A stretch of 28,320 nt of DNA, from assembly GCA_036897095.1 (NCBI GenBank), contig JAYMSP010001845.1:1-28320 (forward strand). The letters are read 5' to 3'. How positions within the stretch are numbered: position 1 is the stretch's first letter; each line of letters begins with the position of its first letter. The position numbers were made by a program, and so were the translations under genes. Source of the DNA: Plantago elongata. Its lineage: Eukaryota; Streptophyta; Magnoliopsida; Lamiales; Plantaginaceae. The notes under the pieces are model-generated. The model was not told where the DNA came from and searched no databases. It was given only the letters and a program-made list of their open reading frames with translations. This document shows positions 1 to 11,545 of this stretch, piece by piece.

Positions 1-1648
1 TAAGATATTGATACTAGATTGAAAATGTTAGACATTTATTCAATTGTGTGTAGGAGCATTATTTCCAAACTTGTTAAGACGGTAATTGACTTACCTATTA
101 TTAGTTGGGCTAATAGTGTAAAGGTAGACGTCTTCAAGACTATGGATTAGAAGCTCCCGACATTAGAAATAACTTCTTCAAAACACAATTAGAATACCTG
201 ATATAACAAATCAAGATTTCAACTTCTATGGTTTATTAATTTGGTCAAATCCGTGAGACAAAGAACTGCATAGTAAAGTAAATTAGATTACTTAACACCA
301 TGTGTTTTAAAACATATGGATTGTGGATCTCATCACTGCAAAGATGATCATCGTATATCCTTTTTAGAAATGATATGAACCATAGAATAATTTGAGAAGG
401 TATTACCCTCATAGACTTGGTCAATAAGAGTGATACTCGACTCGAGTGTGATTTGTGAATTGTTATAAGATGCATAGGTTCTATTTAGATGGGCGAACCT
501 GATCTTTTTGGACTATGGTAGTATCATGATGGGTTCCATTAAAATGGGATGACTATGTTTGGCATGGTAGTAACCCATAAAATTTACTACATATTTCATT
601 TCTTGAACACATGAAAGTAAAACAACTATCTGTTTATACCATGCTTGATCATTTTAAGACAAAATCATAATAGTTGTGGTTTAAGTTGTCTTCATATTAC
701 ATATTCGAAATAGGGTTGTCCTATATTTGAATTAAAGACACGATTGTCAAGTATGGCTATGGATTAAGAATGGATGAATTTTCGGATGATGATTCTAATC
801 TCTTTGAACATATGGTTACTTGTACATAACAAACGTTTTCTTGGAATGACAACGGAGATGTCACCTGAAATTGTTTTTAGTGCCATAAATTAACCATTGA
901 AGTTAATACCTTGTCAGATAGTCAGGACAAAGATTCAGTGGGAGAGTTGAATAATCTATTAGCTAGTGGGAGCATTCTGAGGATACCTCTTTTGAACGAG
1001 ACATCGCAGAAGGAATGAATGCAATTTTAAATTGCACAATCTCTCGCTTAAGAAGAGCATTTGATTGCAACCCTTGAATAATTTCATTGACTGTTTGAGA
1101 CAATAATGAGAATCTCATAACATTTAGAATGTATACCTTAACGCAAAATACATGAGCTCCATAGGTTGTGCAAAATAATCGTGACAATATAAATTGTATG
1201 AATCCGATTTTATTCCCAATAAAGAACGCTCTAATGCCATGCCTTATACAAACGATTTCCTCTTGGAGGAACATGATTAAGAAGACATTCCTATAAGAAT
1301 GAAGTTGCAAACCTATTCCGAGAGGATATTTGGATATGAACTTGAAAAGGTGACCCAAGGCCATAAAATCTTAAAGATGGAGGTTTTAGAGCTTGAATAC
1401 ATAAATGCATTTTATGCATATATATATGTAAGTTTTCAAGGAAAGCTTAAAATAATTCTACTAATACAAATAATGGCTAGTTTCTATGGTTATGTTTGGA
1501 ACATAAACTATACAACCATTTACCGGTATTGTAGATAAAGTCCATTAAGATTTTACTTACACTATTTGCATACGATAATCGCATGATCCATTGGATGATG
1601 GTATGATAAGTTTCTATGTGTAGAAATTTTACAACAAATGTGTTTGAC
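1..1648. other. Decayed repeat DNA, no gene recognised
   Basis: AT-rich sequence with stops in all frames apart from chance open stretches. PPT-like words such as AGTGGGAG recur near 936 and 963. Since a Copia RNase H tail lies downstream on the plus strand, this is most likely decayed internal sequence of that element or older repeats. I could not identify gag, integrase or reverse transcriptase motifs. Confidence 0.4.
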
Positions 1649-2178
1649 TCATTTTGTGGACTTTAATGATTTAAAATAAAGTAATTAATATGTATGCAAA
1701 TATAGCAAGTTCATTGTGGACTCATGTAAGTCTTTAGGAGTTGCAATTATTACTTGAAGGAATAAGTCAAATAGTTTGACTTGTAAAAACGTAAAGAAAT
1801 TCATACATGATGAATGGTGCCTAATTGAAATGGTTGTATATATATGTTTGACACATATAAACCATTAACGATTATTTTGCATTAAACATTAAAATAAAAT
1901 TATTGGTTCATTTTGTGGACTTTAATGATTTATAATAAAGTAATTAATATGTATGCAAATATAGCAAGTCCATTGTGGACTCATGTAAGTCTTTAGGAGT
2001 TGGAATTATTACTTGAAGGAATAAGTTAAATATTTTTACTTGTAAGAACGTAAAGAAATTCATACATCATTAGAAGAATGATGAATGGTGCCTAATTGAA
2101 ATTGTTGTATATATATGTTTGACACATATAAGCCATTAGGGATAATTTTGCATTAAACATTAAAATGAAAGTATTGGT
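1649..2178. repeat. Two-copy tandem duplication, ~259-bp unit
   Basis: Copy 1 starts at 1649 and copy 2 at 1908, both with TCATTTTGTGGACTTTAATG. They stay closely alike to the shared end TATTGGTT near 1908 and 2179. Copy 2 carries an extra ~12 bp near 2068-2080 just before the shared GATGAATGGTGCC. The copies are far more alike than expected by chance, so the duplication is younger than the decay around it. Confidence 0.9.
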
Positions 2179-2740
2179 TAATGAAGACTTTCATTGTGAA
2201 ATACTTGATTATAAGGTGTATAATATCTGGATATCACTGTTTCACTGGATGAACTTGATATGATATTATAAATCACATGTTCACTTGTATATGAATATGT
2301 TGTGTTTCTTATGAATATTTTGTAGAGAATATAATACTGAGTTATATAGATGTTGCTGTCATTATTGGATTGTCCCATTGAAGTATACATCAATTGCATA
2401 TGAGAATGTCGTACATAACGACTACATATTTATTATGCAAATCATATATAACTAATGCAAAACAACAGTACACGTGAACAGTGGGAGCTAGCATAAACTT
2501 GATTTATGCATGGCAAGACTTTTATATAGATATGGTGATTGGAGTCATCATATACTATAAAATTCATTCATCTTAATCAAAATATTAGATTTGATCGTAT
2601 ATGGTAATTAGATTACATTTGATAATTAGATTATTAAATGTTCAACAACTTTACTCTAGTACAAAGCTGATATGAGTTCTTAGAAGATCAGGGGTAGTTC
2701 AAAGTGTTAGTAATCTAATTGTAGAGGTTGCGATTACTAG
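2179..2740. other. Gene-free repeat-derived sequence
   Basis: Nothing specific is recognised here. It joins the tandem duplication to the recognisable Copia RNase H tail and is probably part of the same decayed element. Confidence 0.35.
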
Positions 2741-2976
2741 TGCGATTGCATATGCTAAGGAACCGAGATCTTACAATATTAGCAAGAACGTATTGAGACA
2801 CCATCAATGCATTAGATACCATTGCTAGAAATGACATAGAAATAAAGTAATTTCTCCTTGAGTAAACATTGACTGATTCTTTCACCAAATCTTGTCTTTA
2901 GAAAGACAATTTTACCGTTTAAAGAATCTACGTGTTGGATGCACGTGAGTGATTGACTCTAGGCCAAGTGGGAGAT
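2741..2976 (+). pseudogene. Ty1/Copia polyprotein tail (RNase H) and polypurine tract, decayed
   Basis: From 2748 the plus strand reads A-Y-A-K-E-P-R-S followed by a degenerate copy of the K-x-I-x-x-x-x-H-x-x-R-Y stretch typical of the end of Copia RNase H. Near 2870 a reading of T-D-S-F-T-K matches the A-D-x-x-T-K motif that ends these polyproteins. The coding frame is broken by stops and shifts, so it is dead. At 2966-2975 AAGTGGGAGA is a typical Copia polypurine tract directly before the LTR start. What is seen is the motif order RNase H, polypurine tract, LTR; the superfamily follows from known motifs. Confidence 0.75.
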
Positions 2977-4328
2977 TGAAAGTATATATGTCCTAGAGAC
3001 AATCGATTGAGGACAAATATACATATTCGATTCAACATTTGTTTATGATTATTGTTCATCTATAAAAAGGCATTACAATATGTAAATATTATTATCTGTT
3101 TGTCTGTAATTATTTACATATGTGTTCCCATGAGATTTATGTTATCACTAAGAATGTGAGATCTTGAGTGACTTAACATAACTCTAAAATGGTCCCGATT
3201 AATGATCATCGAGAATGGGATATCAATGATGCATTGGAGATTGGCATGTGGTCTGCATCATATCCTTTGAGGGTATAGTAGCTCTCACGACTAAGAATTA
3301 CTTGATAATCCGTGTTGGACACATGGACACTTTAGAGAGTGTTGGTATACCCATCCGAGAAACCGTTTGATGTAATCTATTTATGTATCTACGGAAGTAA
3401 TGGTTTGTAAGGTGGTGTAATAGTCCTTTGACTTGAGGTTGATACTTACTACATGTGTGGAATCGTGTGCTTTAACCATGATCAATGCTTGCACTCATTG
3501 TAGGGGTAGATACGGCATGTGTTGGGCGCATCACAAAACACATGTTAGTAGTAGTTGAACCAAGATAAGATTTATTCCTCGAAATAGACTTGGAGAGAAC
3601 ACTTAACTTCTCATAACTAGTATGATCAAAGTCGTTGGCCAACGCAAGATATATTTGAAATTGTAAGAAACCCGAACTCTAGTAAGTTCGTATAAGTTAT
3701 TAAGCCCGTATTATTAAAATTTATCGCGAACGACTCCTGACCTCTAACTCGACGCTTGCTAGTATATCGATTCTTAACGGCGGATTAAATTCGAAAATTA
3801 ATTGTCGGTTCGTGTCTGCCAGTTATTTGCCAGTAACACTAAATTACTATTTAATATTATATATTAATAATAAAATAAAAATTCAAAAAATTATTTTTGT
3901 TTCTACTTTAGTTCGCATCAAATATCGTCCCGGGTGTCAAATCCGTATTTATTGAAGTTTAGTTATGCGTTATTTGGAGTCCAGAATAAAATAGGTTTAT
4001 ATTTCTACGTAATACCCATTGTACCCTTGTACCCATCTTCTCCTTCTCCGTCTTCTTTTCTTCAGTATAGCCGTTCATTTATTCCGCCCGTTTGTTTTCT
4101 CCATCTTTGTCTCTTCTCCTTGACGCCACCAACCGCCAGCCGCCATCGTTCACTGTCCTATCTTGGATTCCGTGTGATGATTCGTGCACGGGAAGATTGG
4201 AGAGATAAGCTTATGACACAAGCTAGCCATGGATAGAATTTGGAAAGATTCCAAGGGAAGCCAGCCACGGTCAGTCGGAGAGAGAGAGGCGGCCAAGCGT
4301 CTCTATTACGCTGGTCGGCCGGAGCTCC

Positions 4329-4337
4329 TATAAATAG
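4329..4337 (+). promoter_or_regulatory. TATA box of the Gypsy LTR
   Basis: TATAAATAG in a GC-richer setting about 670 bp into the LTR, followed by a pyrimidine-rich leader. This is the expected U3 promoter; transcription would start about 30 bp downstream. Confidence 0.65.
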
Positions 4338-7093
4338 GGCTCCTCGGCCTCCCTCCCAGTCACACCCATTGCCCCTGAGAATCGAAGCAGTAGCTTCACC
4401 CTCTCGCCCTTACTCTCTCGCCTTCATCCGCGTCAATCTTCCGCCGCTCGTCTGCTTGCCTTCTTCTCTTTCGTTGTAATCGAATTCTGGGATGGGAAAC
4501 TGTGTTAATTAGTTGTTACCTGTTTAATTTCGCCTGGTCTGCTTTTAGTCAATTAAACTCTATTGGACTTTAGAGTCGTTTGGTGTTTGATTTGTTGTTT
4601 CAGTTGATTTAGCGTTGAGTTTTATGAGCTATATTGTGCTAATGTGTTTTTATATGAGCTGAATTTGATATATGCTTGTGGAGGTAGTGTACTATTTTGT
4701 GGAACTGATAGGTTGTATTACTGCATACTACGTGTTGCGTGGTCTGTGTCTGATGCATATGTACTGTAGCTTCGACTTGGCAACCTGAGAGTGTTGATTC
4801 TCACTCTGTTATTTGATTGGTATGCGCTTCGCTTGTATGTCGTTGGCTACTGTGTGATGTGGTGCTTCGATTAGTTGTCTTTCTTTGTTCCTTGCTACTT
4901 GACTCTGTCAACTACCTGTGTATATTGAAGTTAGAGATCGACTACCTGTTGTTATGGTTCTTCACAAGTCGTCCTTGTTTCTGTGTCGTGGCTGAGTCTG
5001 TTCAATATATTTTGGGAATGAGCCAAACAGGAATGTGTAAGGGGCTAATATAAATTGTAGAGAATGAGGTGTTTAAACAACACAAATAATATGTATTCTT
5101 TAAAACGGCGTGCATTTTCTGCTTCTCTGACTTCTAGTTTTATTTTTTGTATGTGAAGCATAGTAAGTCCAACTTGTAATGTCTGTGAAATGTAAAGTTG
5201 GGTAAATTCACAATCATGAATACCCAAGGTACTGTGATAGTCTGGCTAGCTGGAAAACCCTCCTGTTACAAAATACTATGTGGATTTTAAAGCCTAGCAT
5301 TTACATAGTGCATTACAAGTCTGAATATCATGATTTGTAACTATGTAAAAGAGTGAGCCACTCTGAGCAGAATGAACGGACAGGGCATGAAGTATCCCTA
5401 TATGCAATTCTCCTCAGTTTCACTCGCTTAACTAGAAATCTATAGATAAACAAGAATTCCTTTTGCCTAGCTGTATTTTAGCATGCTCTTATGTTCTATG
5501 ATGTGTCTTTGATATTGGTTGATTGAATTTGCTGAGCCGTGAGTCGCGTCTAAGTCTTTATGCCTGGTTTTCCTATAATTATAGTAGATACGTTGTGTCT
5601 CGGTGGTGTTCTGGCTGTTTATGCTTATTGTCTGATGATACCTGTGAATTATCGGTTTGTTGTGCTAGTAATTAACCGGTTTTTCTTCTTCTTTGGTTTT
5701 GGAAACAACCTAGTACTCATGCAATAGAACTGTAAAATATGTTCAACCAGATTGTGGAATGGAATCGGTTAGATTTGTGTGGATGTGGAGACTAGAATTT
5801 TGATTGGACATGTTTAACTCCATGATGGTTGTTTTGTCCATGTGCTTTGTTTGTAATTAATTGATTATTATGTCTGATGCTAGTTCAGAATTGGTTTGAT
5901 GTGTTCGTGTTGTGTCTGTTTTATGCTGGACTGCTTAGGGGTTTTATTTTAATTACTTTTCACATCAATGATCACAATGAACTGAAAGATGTTGACGGTT
6001 TAATAAGTGAAATGCTGAAATTGTGGTTCAATGCTCAACCAGTAACTTCAAACATGCTTGAGTGTGCTAAAATTTTTGCTATGACATTTTCTCAAGAGTA
6101 GACAGTTTGTTCTTTGGTTGTAATAATGCAGCGGTGGTATTAGCATCTTATGGCTACATCACTCATGTGACCTTTACGCTATATCTTAATCAACCTTTTC
6201 TGCTTTCTTCTTCGATTTCTGATAGTTGATTTCGTGGTTGCTGTTTACTGCCTTTTGGCTTGACGAGTGTTGTGGGTCGAAGGGAGCCGACCTTCTAGTT
6301 ATATTGTTTATTCGATTGAACCATATTTGATGCATGTGTTATTGAGTTTTGAGGTTTGTGATTGAATCATGTCTGAGTCTAAGTTAATTCTGCTCGCGTC
6401 GTCTTAGGGTGTTGAATTTGATTATTGTAGCTGGTTGATGTCCTATATGTGATTATAATGTCTGTCTCTTTATTTAAGGTCTCTCCCAAAAGTTCGTATT
6501 GTTTAAAAATCTACAGTCCTCTCCTTTGTTTTGCTGTTCCTGTGCCAGTTGCTGATTATTTAGCCTAACTGGTTTGGTTGGTCTATATACGAGTTACTAC
6601 GGTTGTGTTGAGTGTTTACTCGTTTACTTCATCATTAGCCAGCATATGCTATTTTCTCACGTCATATATATGTTGTTGACCATCTGAGTTGCATATGCAT
6701 TTTGATACGCTAGTTTATTCGCCTAAATGCTATTTTCAAAATTTTTCCCAAGTATGCGTCATTATGTGCCTAGTTGATTCTACGTGTTTATACTCGTCTG
6801 CGAGGGTTTAAGGGAGTCTTGTAATTATTTTTGTGTAAAAGTTAAGTAGTATTGTCCATTTATCAGGATTTGCAAGGTTGCGTAGCTTACAAGTTCATCC
6901 AAGGTGAGTGATTTCAGGTTTTCGGCATCCGGCCCTGGGAAAGTTGTTATCTTTCAAAGCCTTCCTATTCCAGTACTTATTCCCGCTTGCTAGCTTACTT
7001 GCTTGACTTTGACTTCGACTACGCGACGACATCCCGACTGACAACGACACGACTACTAACCATTGTGTTATTCGTGCTGTAACCTGTTGACAT

Positions 7094-7215
7094 GTATTCT
7101 GGTTACATCTTGCTATTCCATCTTGGTCATATCTTGCTATTCCATTCTGGTTATATCTTGCTATTCCATCCTGATTATATCTTACTATTCCATCCTGATT
7201 ATATTTTGATGTTCC
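7094..7215. repeat. 24-bp minisatellite, about five copies
   Basis: Degenerate tandem copies of a 24-bp unit of the form TATTCCATCCTGATTATATC plus four bases. The copies differ mostly by single transitions. It lies in the 3' half of the Gypsy LTR. Confidence 0.85.
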
Positions 7216-7378
7216 ACATGATATGCATTGCATGAAAAATGATTTCAAAAGCAGCCACACTATTTTGGAAAACTTGGGAAACCGACTAGTCGACTTGTTC
7301 GACAAAATTTGTAAAGAGCTCTGCAGCTCTATTCTTTCGGGCTCCTGCTTGCTTGTTCAGACTATTCAAATGGTCCTA

Positions 7379-7502
7379 TATTCAGGTTGCAATGGGTCGT
7401 GTCCATCATTCCATGCAACTTCGGCGAGGTCACTCCTCTGTATTCGGGTTGCGATAGGTCGTGCCCATCATTCCATGCAGCACCGACGAGGTCACTACTC
7501 CA
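7379..7502. repeat. Two-copy tandem repeat, 62-bp period
   Basis: TATTCAGGTTGCAATGGGTC at 7379 recurs at 7441 as a variant, and both continue through CATCATTCCATGCA and GACGAGGTCACT-like blocks. It lies inside the Gypsy LTR. Confidence 0.8.
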
Positions 7503-8626
7503 TCTTGTTATTTGACCAATACATGATCAGTTTGGTCCAGCCCAAGACAGTTACTGTTAAAGTACTGTGAACCTAGCACCTTTTATGTGCTATGATCCTG
7601 CCTGCTTGCTTGTGAACGGTTTCCATTTTGAAACTTGCTTGAACAGCTTGTGGTGGTTTGCTATCTTGTTGCATTCATGCTCATCCTGATACATGCTTGA
7701 TTATCCTCACTAAGTCTATATGACTTACGCTCTTCCTGTTCTAATAATGATTTCCCAGGTGTAGAGCACGAAGTGAGGATGGGATAGACAGACTGAACCT
7801 ACACATCTATAGCTATTCCGTTGCTAATTTGTTAGATGTACGATATGACTTTTGGCCTGTAAATTATATTTGGGGGTCGGTAATAAAAATACTTTTGATA
7901 TGTGTATTTGGGAGTTCGGCATAATCCTTGACGTCCGAACCCCGGTCCCGGGCCGCTACATAAATGGTGTTCAAATATTATTGAATCAATTAGTAGGATG
8001 AGATAAAGTGATTAAGTTATTGGAACAGACACAAATTCAAGTTCTAGACTTAATCGGGTGTTCGCGAATGAAGAAACTGTATCATCATGAGCTCTACATT
8101 ACATGTGGTTTGCAATTCTTTCAGACGTTCCTTATGTATTAAGAGTGTTGGGTAAATTGTCTAGAATTTTACCTAAACCTTAATTGGATTAGTGCTTACT
8201 TACATGAGGCCCTATGGGTCACACAACAAGGTGATTATTCTACCATTCGAGTATTAGAGTAATTAAATATTAATTGAATTAATGAATATTTAATTTACAA
8301 TTATTGAGAATTGATCTATTTGATAGAAATAATTAATAAGTCAAATTAGATTATTGGACTTAATTAATTGTTATACTTTTAGAAAGTAAATGAATTAAAT
8401 TGGATTTAATTTATATTAGAAGAAAGATTAATTAGAATTAAATTAATAAAGTTTATTTGAATCGAATTAGAATAAGATCCAAATATAAAAGCTCAAAAGA
8501 GAGAAAGAAAATAAAGGTGGGCTTGGTGGGTCTTGAACCCATAACCTAATGGACAAAACACTAGAGCCCAACTAACTAGATTAGGAGAACTAATGATATT
8601 GGACTCTTGACCGATTTTTCATGTTA

Positions 8627-8634
8627 TATATAAG
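8627..8634 (+). promoter_or_regulatory. TATA box of the Copia LTR
   Basis: TATATAAG in the right-hand part of the split Copia LTR, about 200 bp before its inferred 3' end. This is the normal U3/R position. Confidence 0.5.
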
Positions 8635-8830
8635 ATCTGCGATATCATATAGAAAACACACGTTTCCCCTTGTTTCTGGCTTTTGCTTGGCTATTTCAAC
8701 ATCTTTCTTCATGCTTCAATTCTCCATAGCCCTACTCACTAAATAGTTTAATATAGTTTCGAACGGAAACTCCTAGCGTTCTTCGATAGAATCAATTACC
8801 CGTAGATACCGAAGTTCAGGAAGCTAATCA

Positions 8831-10639
8831 TGTTGTATCATTGGGTGCTACATATCATACATGAGAACTGATTCAAGGTGTTTGACCTATGAAATTAAAG
8901 AAAAGCTTTAAGTCTTTAAAGATGTTGTCTGTAAAGCTACTAAGTATTCATTTGTTTGTTTACGTAATTATTGTAATATAGTCATATTTAAACACCAGTT
9001 TAATAACTCTTTGTAAGCATAGCATAAGAACCTCCTTAAAACTACCGGTAGTATCTTACTTCTTTCTTATAAATCTAGTTGGATACCTAGGTTAAGAGGG
9101 TTAGACTAGAATAAGAGCTAGTTTTAAGGGATCAGTGTAATTAATTGTACTTAATATTATAGCTTTAGAGAGATGGTACCTTTCCAAGAAAACCTATCTT
9201 TTTCATTAGTATACTATTAGTAGAGTGTTTCCTTTCTCCTTAGTACTTTAATAAATACCCTTAAATGTGTGATTCTAGATTAGTTTAAGAACCTATTTAT
9301 AAGGCATTTTGTATAGTGAAGAATCCTTCTTCTTCTATTCGCTGGGGTACTTTTCTAGAACTAGTGTAAGTAAATAACTTGATTATACAAGGTGCGCTTG
9401 TCTCGAATCAAGATCAATATGCAATAAAAAGTTTCGAATTCCACCACACTAATTTAGAATAGATCTTTACATATTTATCAACAGCGAATGCTCTAAACGA
9501 ACATGTAAATGCAAGAGGATAACGGTTAGAAATGACAGGTTGAACTTGAACCCGCAGGCAGAGAGAGTTCCTGGATTTGGGAGTATGGGATTGGTTTGAT
9601 CACCCGTTCTCGTCTAGAACTTCGTGTTTTCTGAAGCAGATTATGTTTATCCTCTGAGCAATCTGTAATTTAGTAATTGATACTCTTATGCAAAACAGAG
9701 TGTAAATCTAAGAATCCATAATTAATTGATGGGAGCTAGAATGATTCGTTTCATTATAGAAAACATTGGTGTAGTTGGTGTATATGTATGCATCACTAAT
9801 ACATTATACATTATTACTAGAGAACATTCTTTCTTTCGAAAATTATTACATTATGGACAATATTGAAAGGAAACACCTCAATTTTGTAGACATCTTATTT
9901 GTTACTTCACCATCCATTAGTAATGTGATGCATTTCTGTTGTACCTCTTAGAATTTTGATTTCTACTGGATATGAATGAGACCGAGAGAAACTCCTTTTC
10001 GGTGGCCTAAGAACATAGGGGAATGAAAGAAATCCAAACAAATTGCATCCCGTGGGCTGTGCGTAGCTGTCCCGGCTTAAGTCGCGATTAGAGTTCCTCT
10101 CCTCTCCTGCTAGGAACCTCGGCGCGTGTGTACAAGGTTTCTTTTGCTCTAGTTGGGAGACTTTAATGAACTTTCTTTACAAATGAAACCGCAAAAAAGT
10201 TCTAGACTGGCCTGAGTGCAGGCTGGTTCTAGGCCATAATGTTTCATATAAAAAACACAAGAATGTAAATCATACCTCTTCCTCTTTTCTTAACCGGTAA
10301 AAAGTCAAATTTTAATATTCAAAAGTTTTTAACCAAATACAAAGACAAACATGAGAATTAAGAGGTCACTTCCAAGAATTACCAAACCCGATGAACGAAC
10401 ACCAAAGCATGTAAATCATACTAATCACTATTTTTTACTTGTTTATATAACAGTCGTATATCCTTTTTCATTTTGTAATCATTTTTTTACACTTTTGTTA
10501 TATTTAACAATTTTAGCTTATAACGAATAAATTGGTCAAGTTTTACGAAAATGTTTTTAATAAATTAACACAAAGTCTCAAAAGAACCGGTCTTTAGTTA
10601 ATTAACTAAAAACGGGATCATTTTACAATTTGCCATTAA
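8831..10639. other. Intergenic, no gene recognised
   Basis: AT-rich flank of the Copia LTR. No open frame with family resemblance and no exon chain is visible. It contains the left copy of a dispersed repeat (9568-9670) and a GC-richer patch near 10040-10140 that I cannot identify. Confidence 0.5.
9568..9670 (+). repeat. Dispersed repeat, copy 1
   Basis: It shares TTCCTGGAT(T/C)TGGGA, GATTGGTTTGATCACCC, TTCTCGTCTAGAA and ATGTTTATCC in the same order and strand with 16189-16312. The second copy has about 25-30 extra bases after the TCTAGAA block. The element type is unknown. Confidence 0.75.
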
Positions 10640-10730
10640 ACATGTGTTTTTTGCGGATCCTCTCGCGAATCCGGGTCACTATCGTTTTTTACGGATCCAC
10701 TCGCAGGTCCTCTCATTTCTTTGAATTTTA

Positions 10731-11545
10731 AGTTGAGATCATAGAGATTTAGTCTAAAATCATAGTATTTTTCTGTTGACATCATAGTGTGTTTTATGGT
10801 TGAGATTACAGTATTTTTTAGTTGTGATCATCGTGTTTGTTTGATATCATAGTTTTTTGAGTTCATATCATAGTCTTTTTGTCTGAAATAATAGTATTTT
10901 TCTATTGATATAATAATGTGTTTTTTAGTTGAGATTATAGTGTTTTTAGTTGAGATGATCATATTTGATTTGATATTATAGCTTTTTGAGCTCATATCAT
11001 AGTTTTTTTAATCTGGTATCATAGTGTTTTATGTTGACAATGTAGTGTTTTTAGTTGAGATCATAGTGTTTTGTTTGACATCAAAGTTTTTTGAGTTGAT
11101 ATCATAGTTTTTTAGTTTGAGATCATAATGTTTTGTGTTGATATCATAGTGTTTTTCCGTGACATCATGTTGTTATTAGTTCAGATCATACTCTATTTTT
11201 TGTCTGATAACATAGTGTATTTTTAGTTGATATCATAGTGTTTGACTTTATACGAAAGGTTTTTGAGATGATATCATAGAGGTTTAGTATGAGATCATAT
11301 TGTTTTATTTTGACATCATAGCTTTTGGAGTTGATATCATGGTGGTTTTAGTATCAAATCATAGTGTTTTGTGTTGACATCATAGTGTTTTTAGTTGATG
11401 TTATAACATGTTCTTAGTCTGATAACATAGTGTGTTTTGAGTTGAGATCATAGTGTTTGATTTGATAACATAATTTTTTGAGTTGACATCATAACGGTTT
11501 AGTATGAGATCATAGTGTTTTTTGTTAAGCTCATGGTATTTTTAG
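10731..11545. repeat. Degenerate minisatellite with TATCATAG-like core, ~0.8 kb
   Basis: Some thirty or more tandem units of roughly 21-27 bp of the form (A/T)GTTGA(G/T)ATCATAGTGTTTTT. Variants such as GATATCATAG, GACATCATAG and GAGATCATAG alternate in blocks, which hints at higher-order units of four or five repeats. It is preceded at 10650-10710 by two copies of a TTTTTT(G/A)CGGATCC(T/A)CTCGC block. No coding role is visible: frames are broken and unit lengths vary. Confidence 0.9.

Larger units (their letters stand above)
3662..7960 (+). mobile_element. 4.3-kb solo LTR of a Ty3/Gypsy (Tekay/Del-like) element
   Basis: It begins TGTAAGAAACCC and ends GGGCCGCTACA, so the termini are TGTA...TACA. 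The flanks are GAAAT (3657-3661) and TAAAT (7961-7965), a 5-bp target duplication with one mismatch. Sequence on both sides belongs to one Copia LTR. A TATA box lies at 4329. There is no primer-binding site, polyprotein or polypurine tract inside, so it is a solo LTR left by recombination. The TGTAAG...CCCGAA start and great length suit Tekay/Del chromoviruses, but the lineage is an inference. All open frames inside are chance. Confidence 0.82.
2977..8830 (+). mobile_element. Ty1/Copia 3' LTR, split by a nested Gypsy solo LTR
   Basis: The LTR starts with TG at 2977, directly after the polypurine tract. It runs to 3661, is interrupted by the insertion at 3662-7960, and resumes at 7966. A TATA box at 8627, a U5-like region and a possible CA end near 8830 close it. 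Leaving out the insert, the LTR is about 1.55 kb, long for Copia. The left end is well supported. The right end is a guess, because no second LTR or target duplication is visible here to compare with. Confidence 0.65.

Noticed and set aside
963-1364. 133-codon minus-strand open frame
   Set aside because: It is in decayed transposon sequence, shows no family motif, and antisense long frames are expected by chance at this base composition.
3934-4479. Two adjacent open frames of 100 and 79 codons
   Set aside because: They lie in the U3/R part of the Gypsy LTR, cross its TATA box, and have low-complexity Ser/Pro composition without family resemblance.
6895-7570. Open frames of 115-136 codons on both strands, one with repeated N-Q-D-G-I-A-R-Y
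   Set aside because: The repeat is just the translation of the 24-bp minisatellite, and the region is LTR sequence.
8515-8600. tRNA gene or third SINE suggested by GGGTTCAAGACC on the minus strand
   Set aside because: Only a box-B-like word and a weak box A are present; no cloverleaf, A-tail or target duplication, and the segment sits inside the Copia LTR.
10731-11545. CRISPR-like array
   Set aside because: Units are degenerate and contiguous without unique spacers, in a plant genome; this is a minisatellite.
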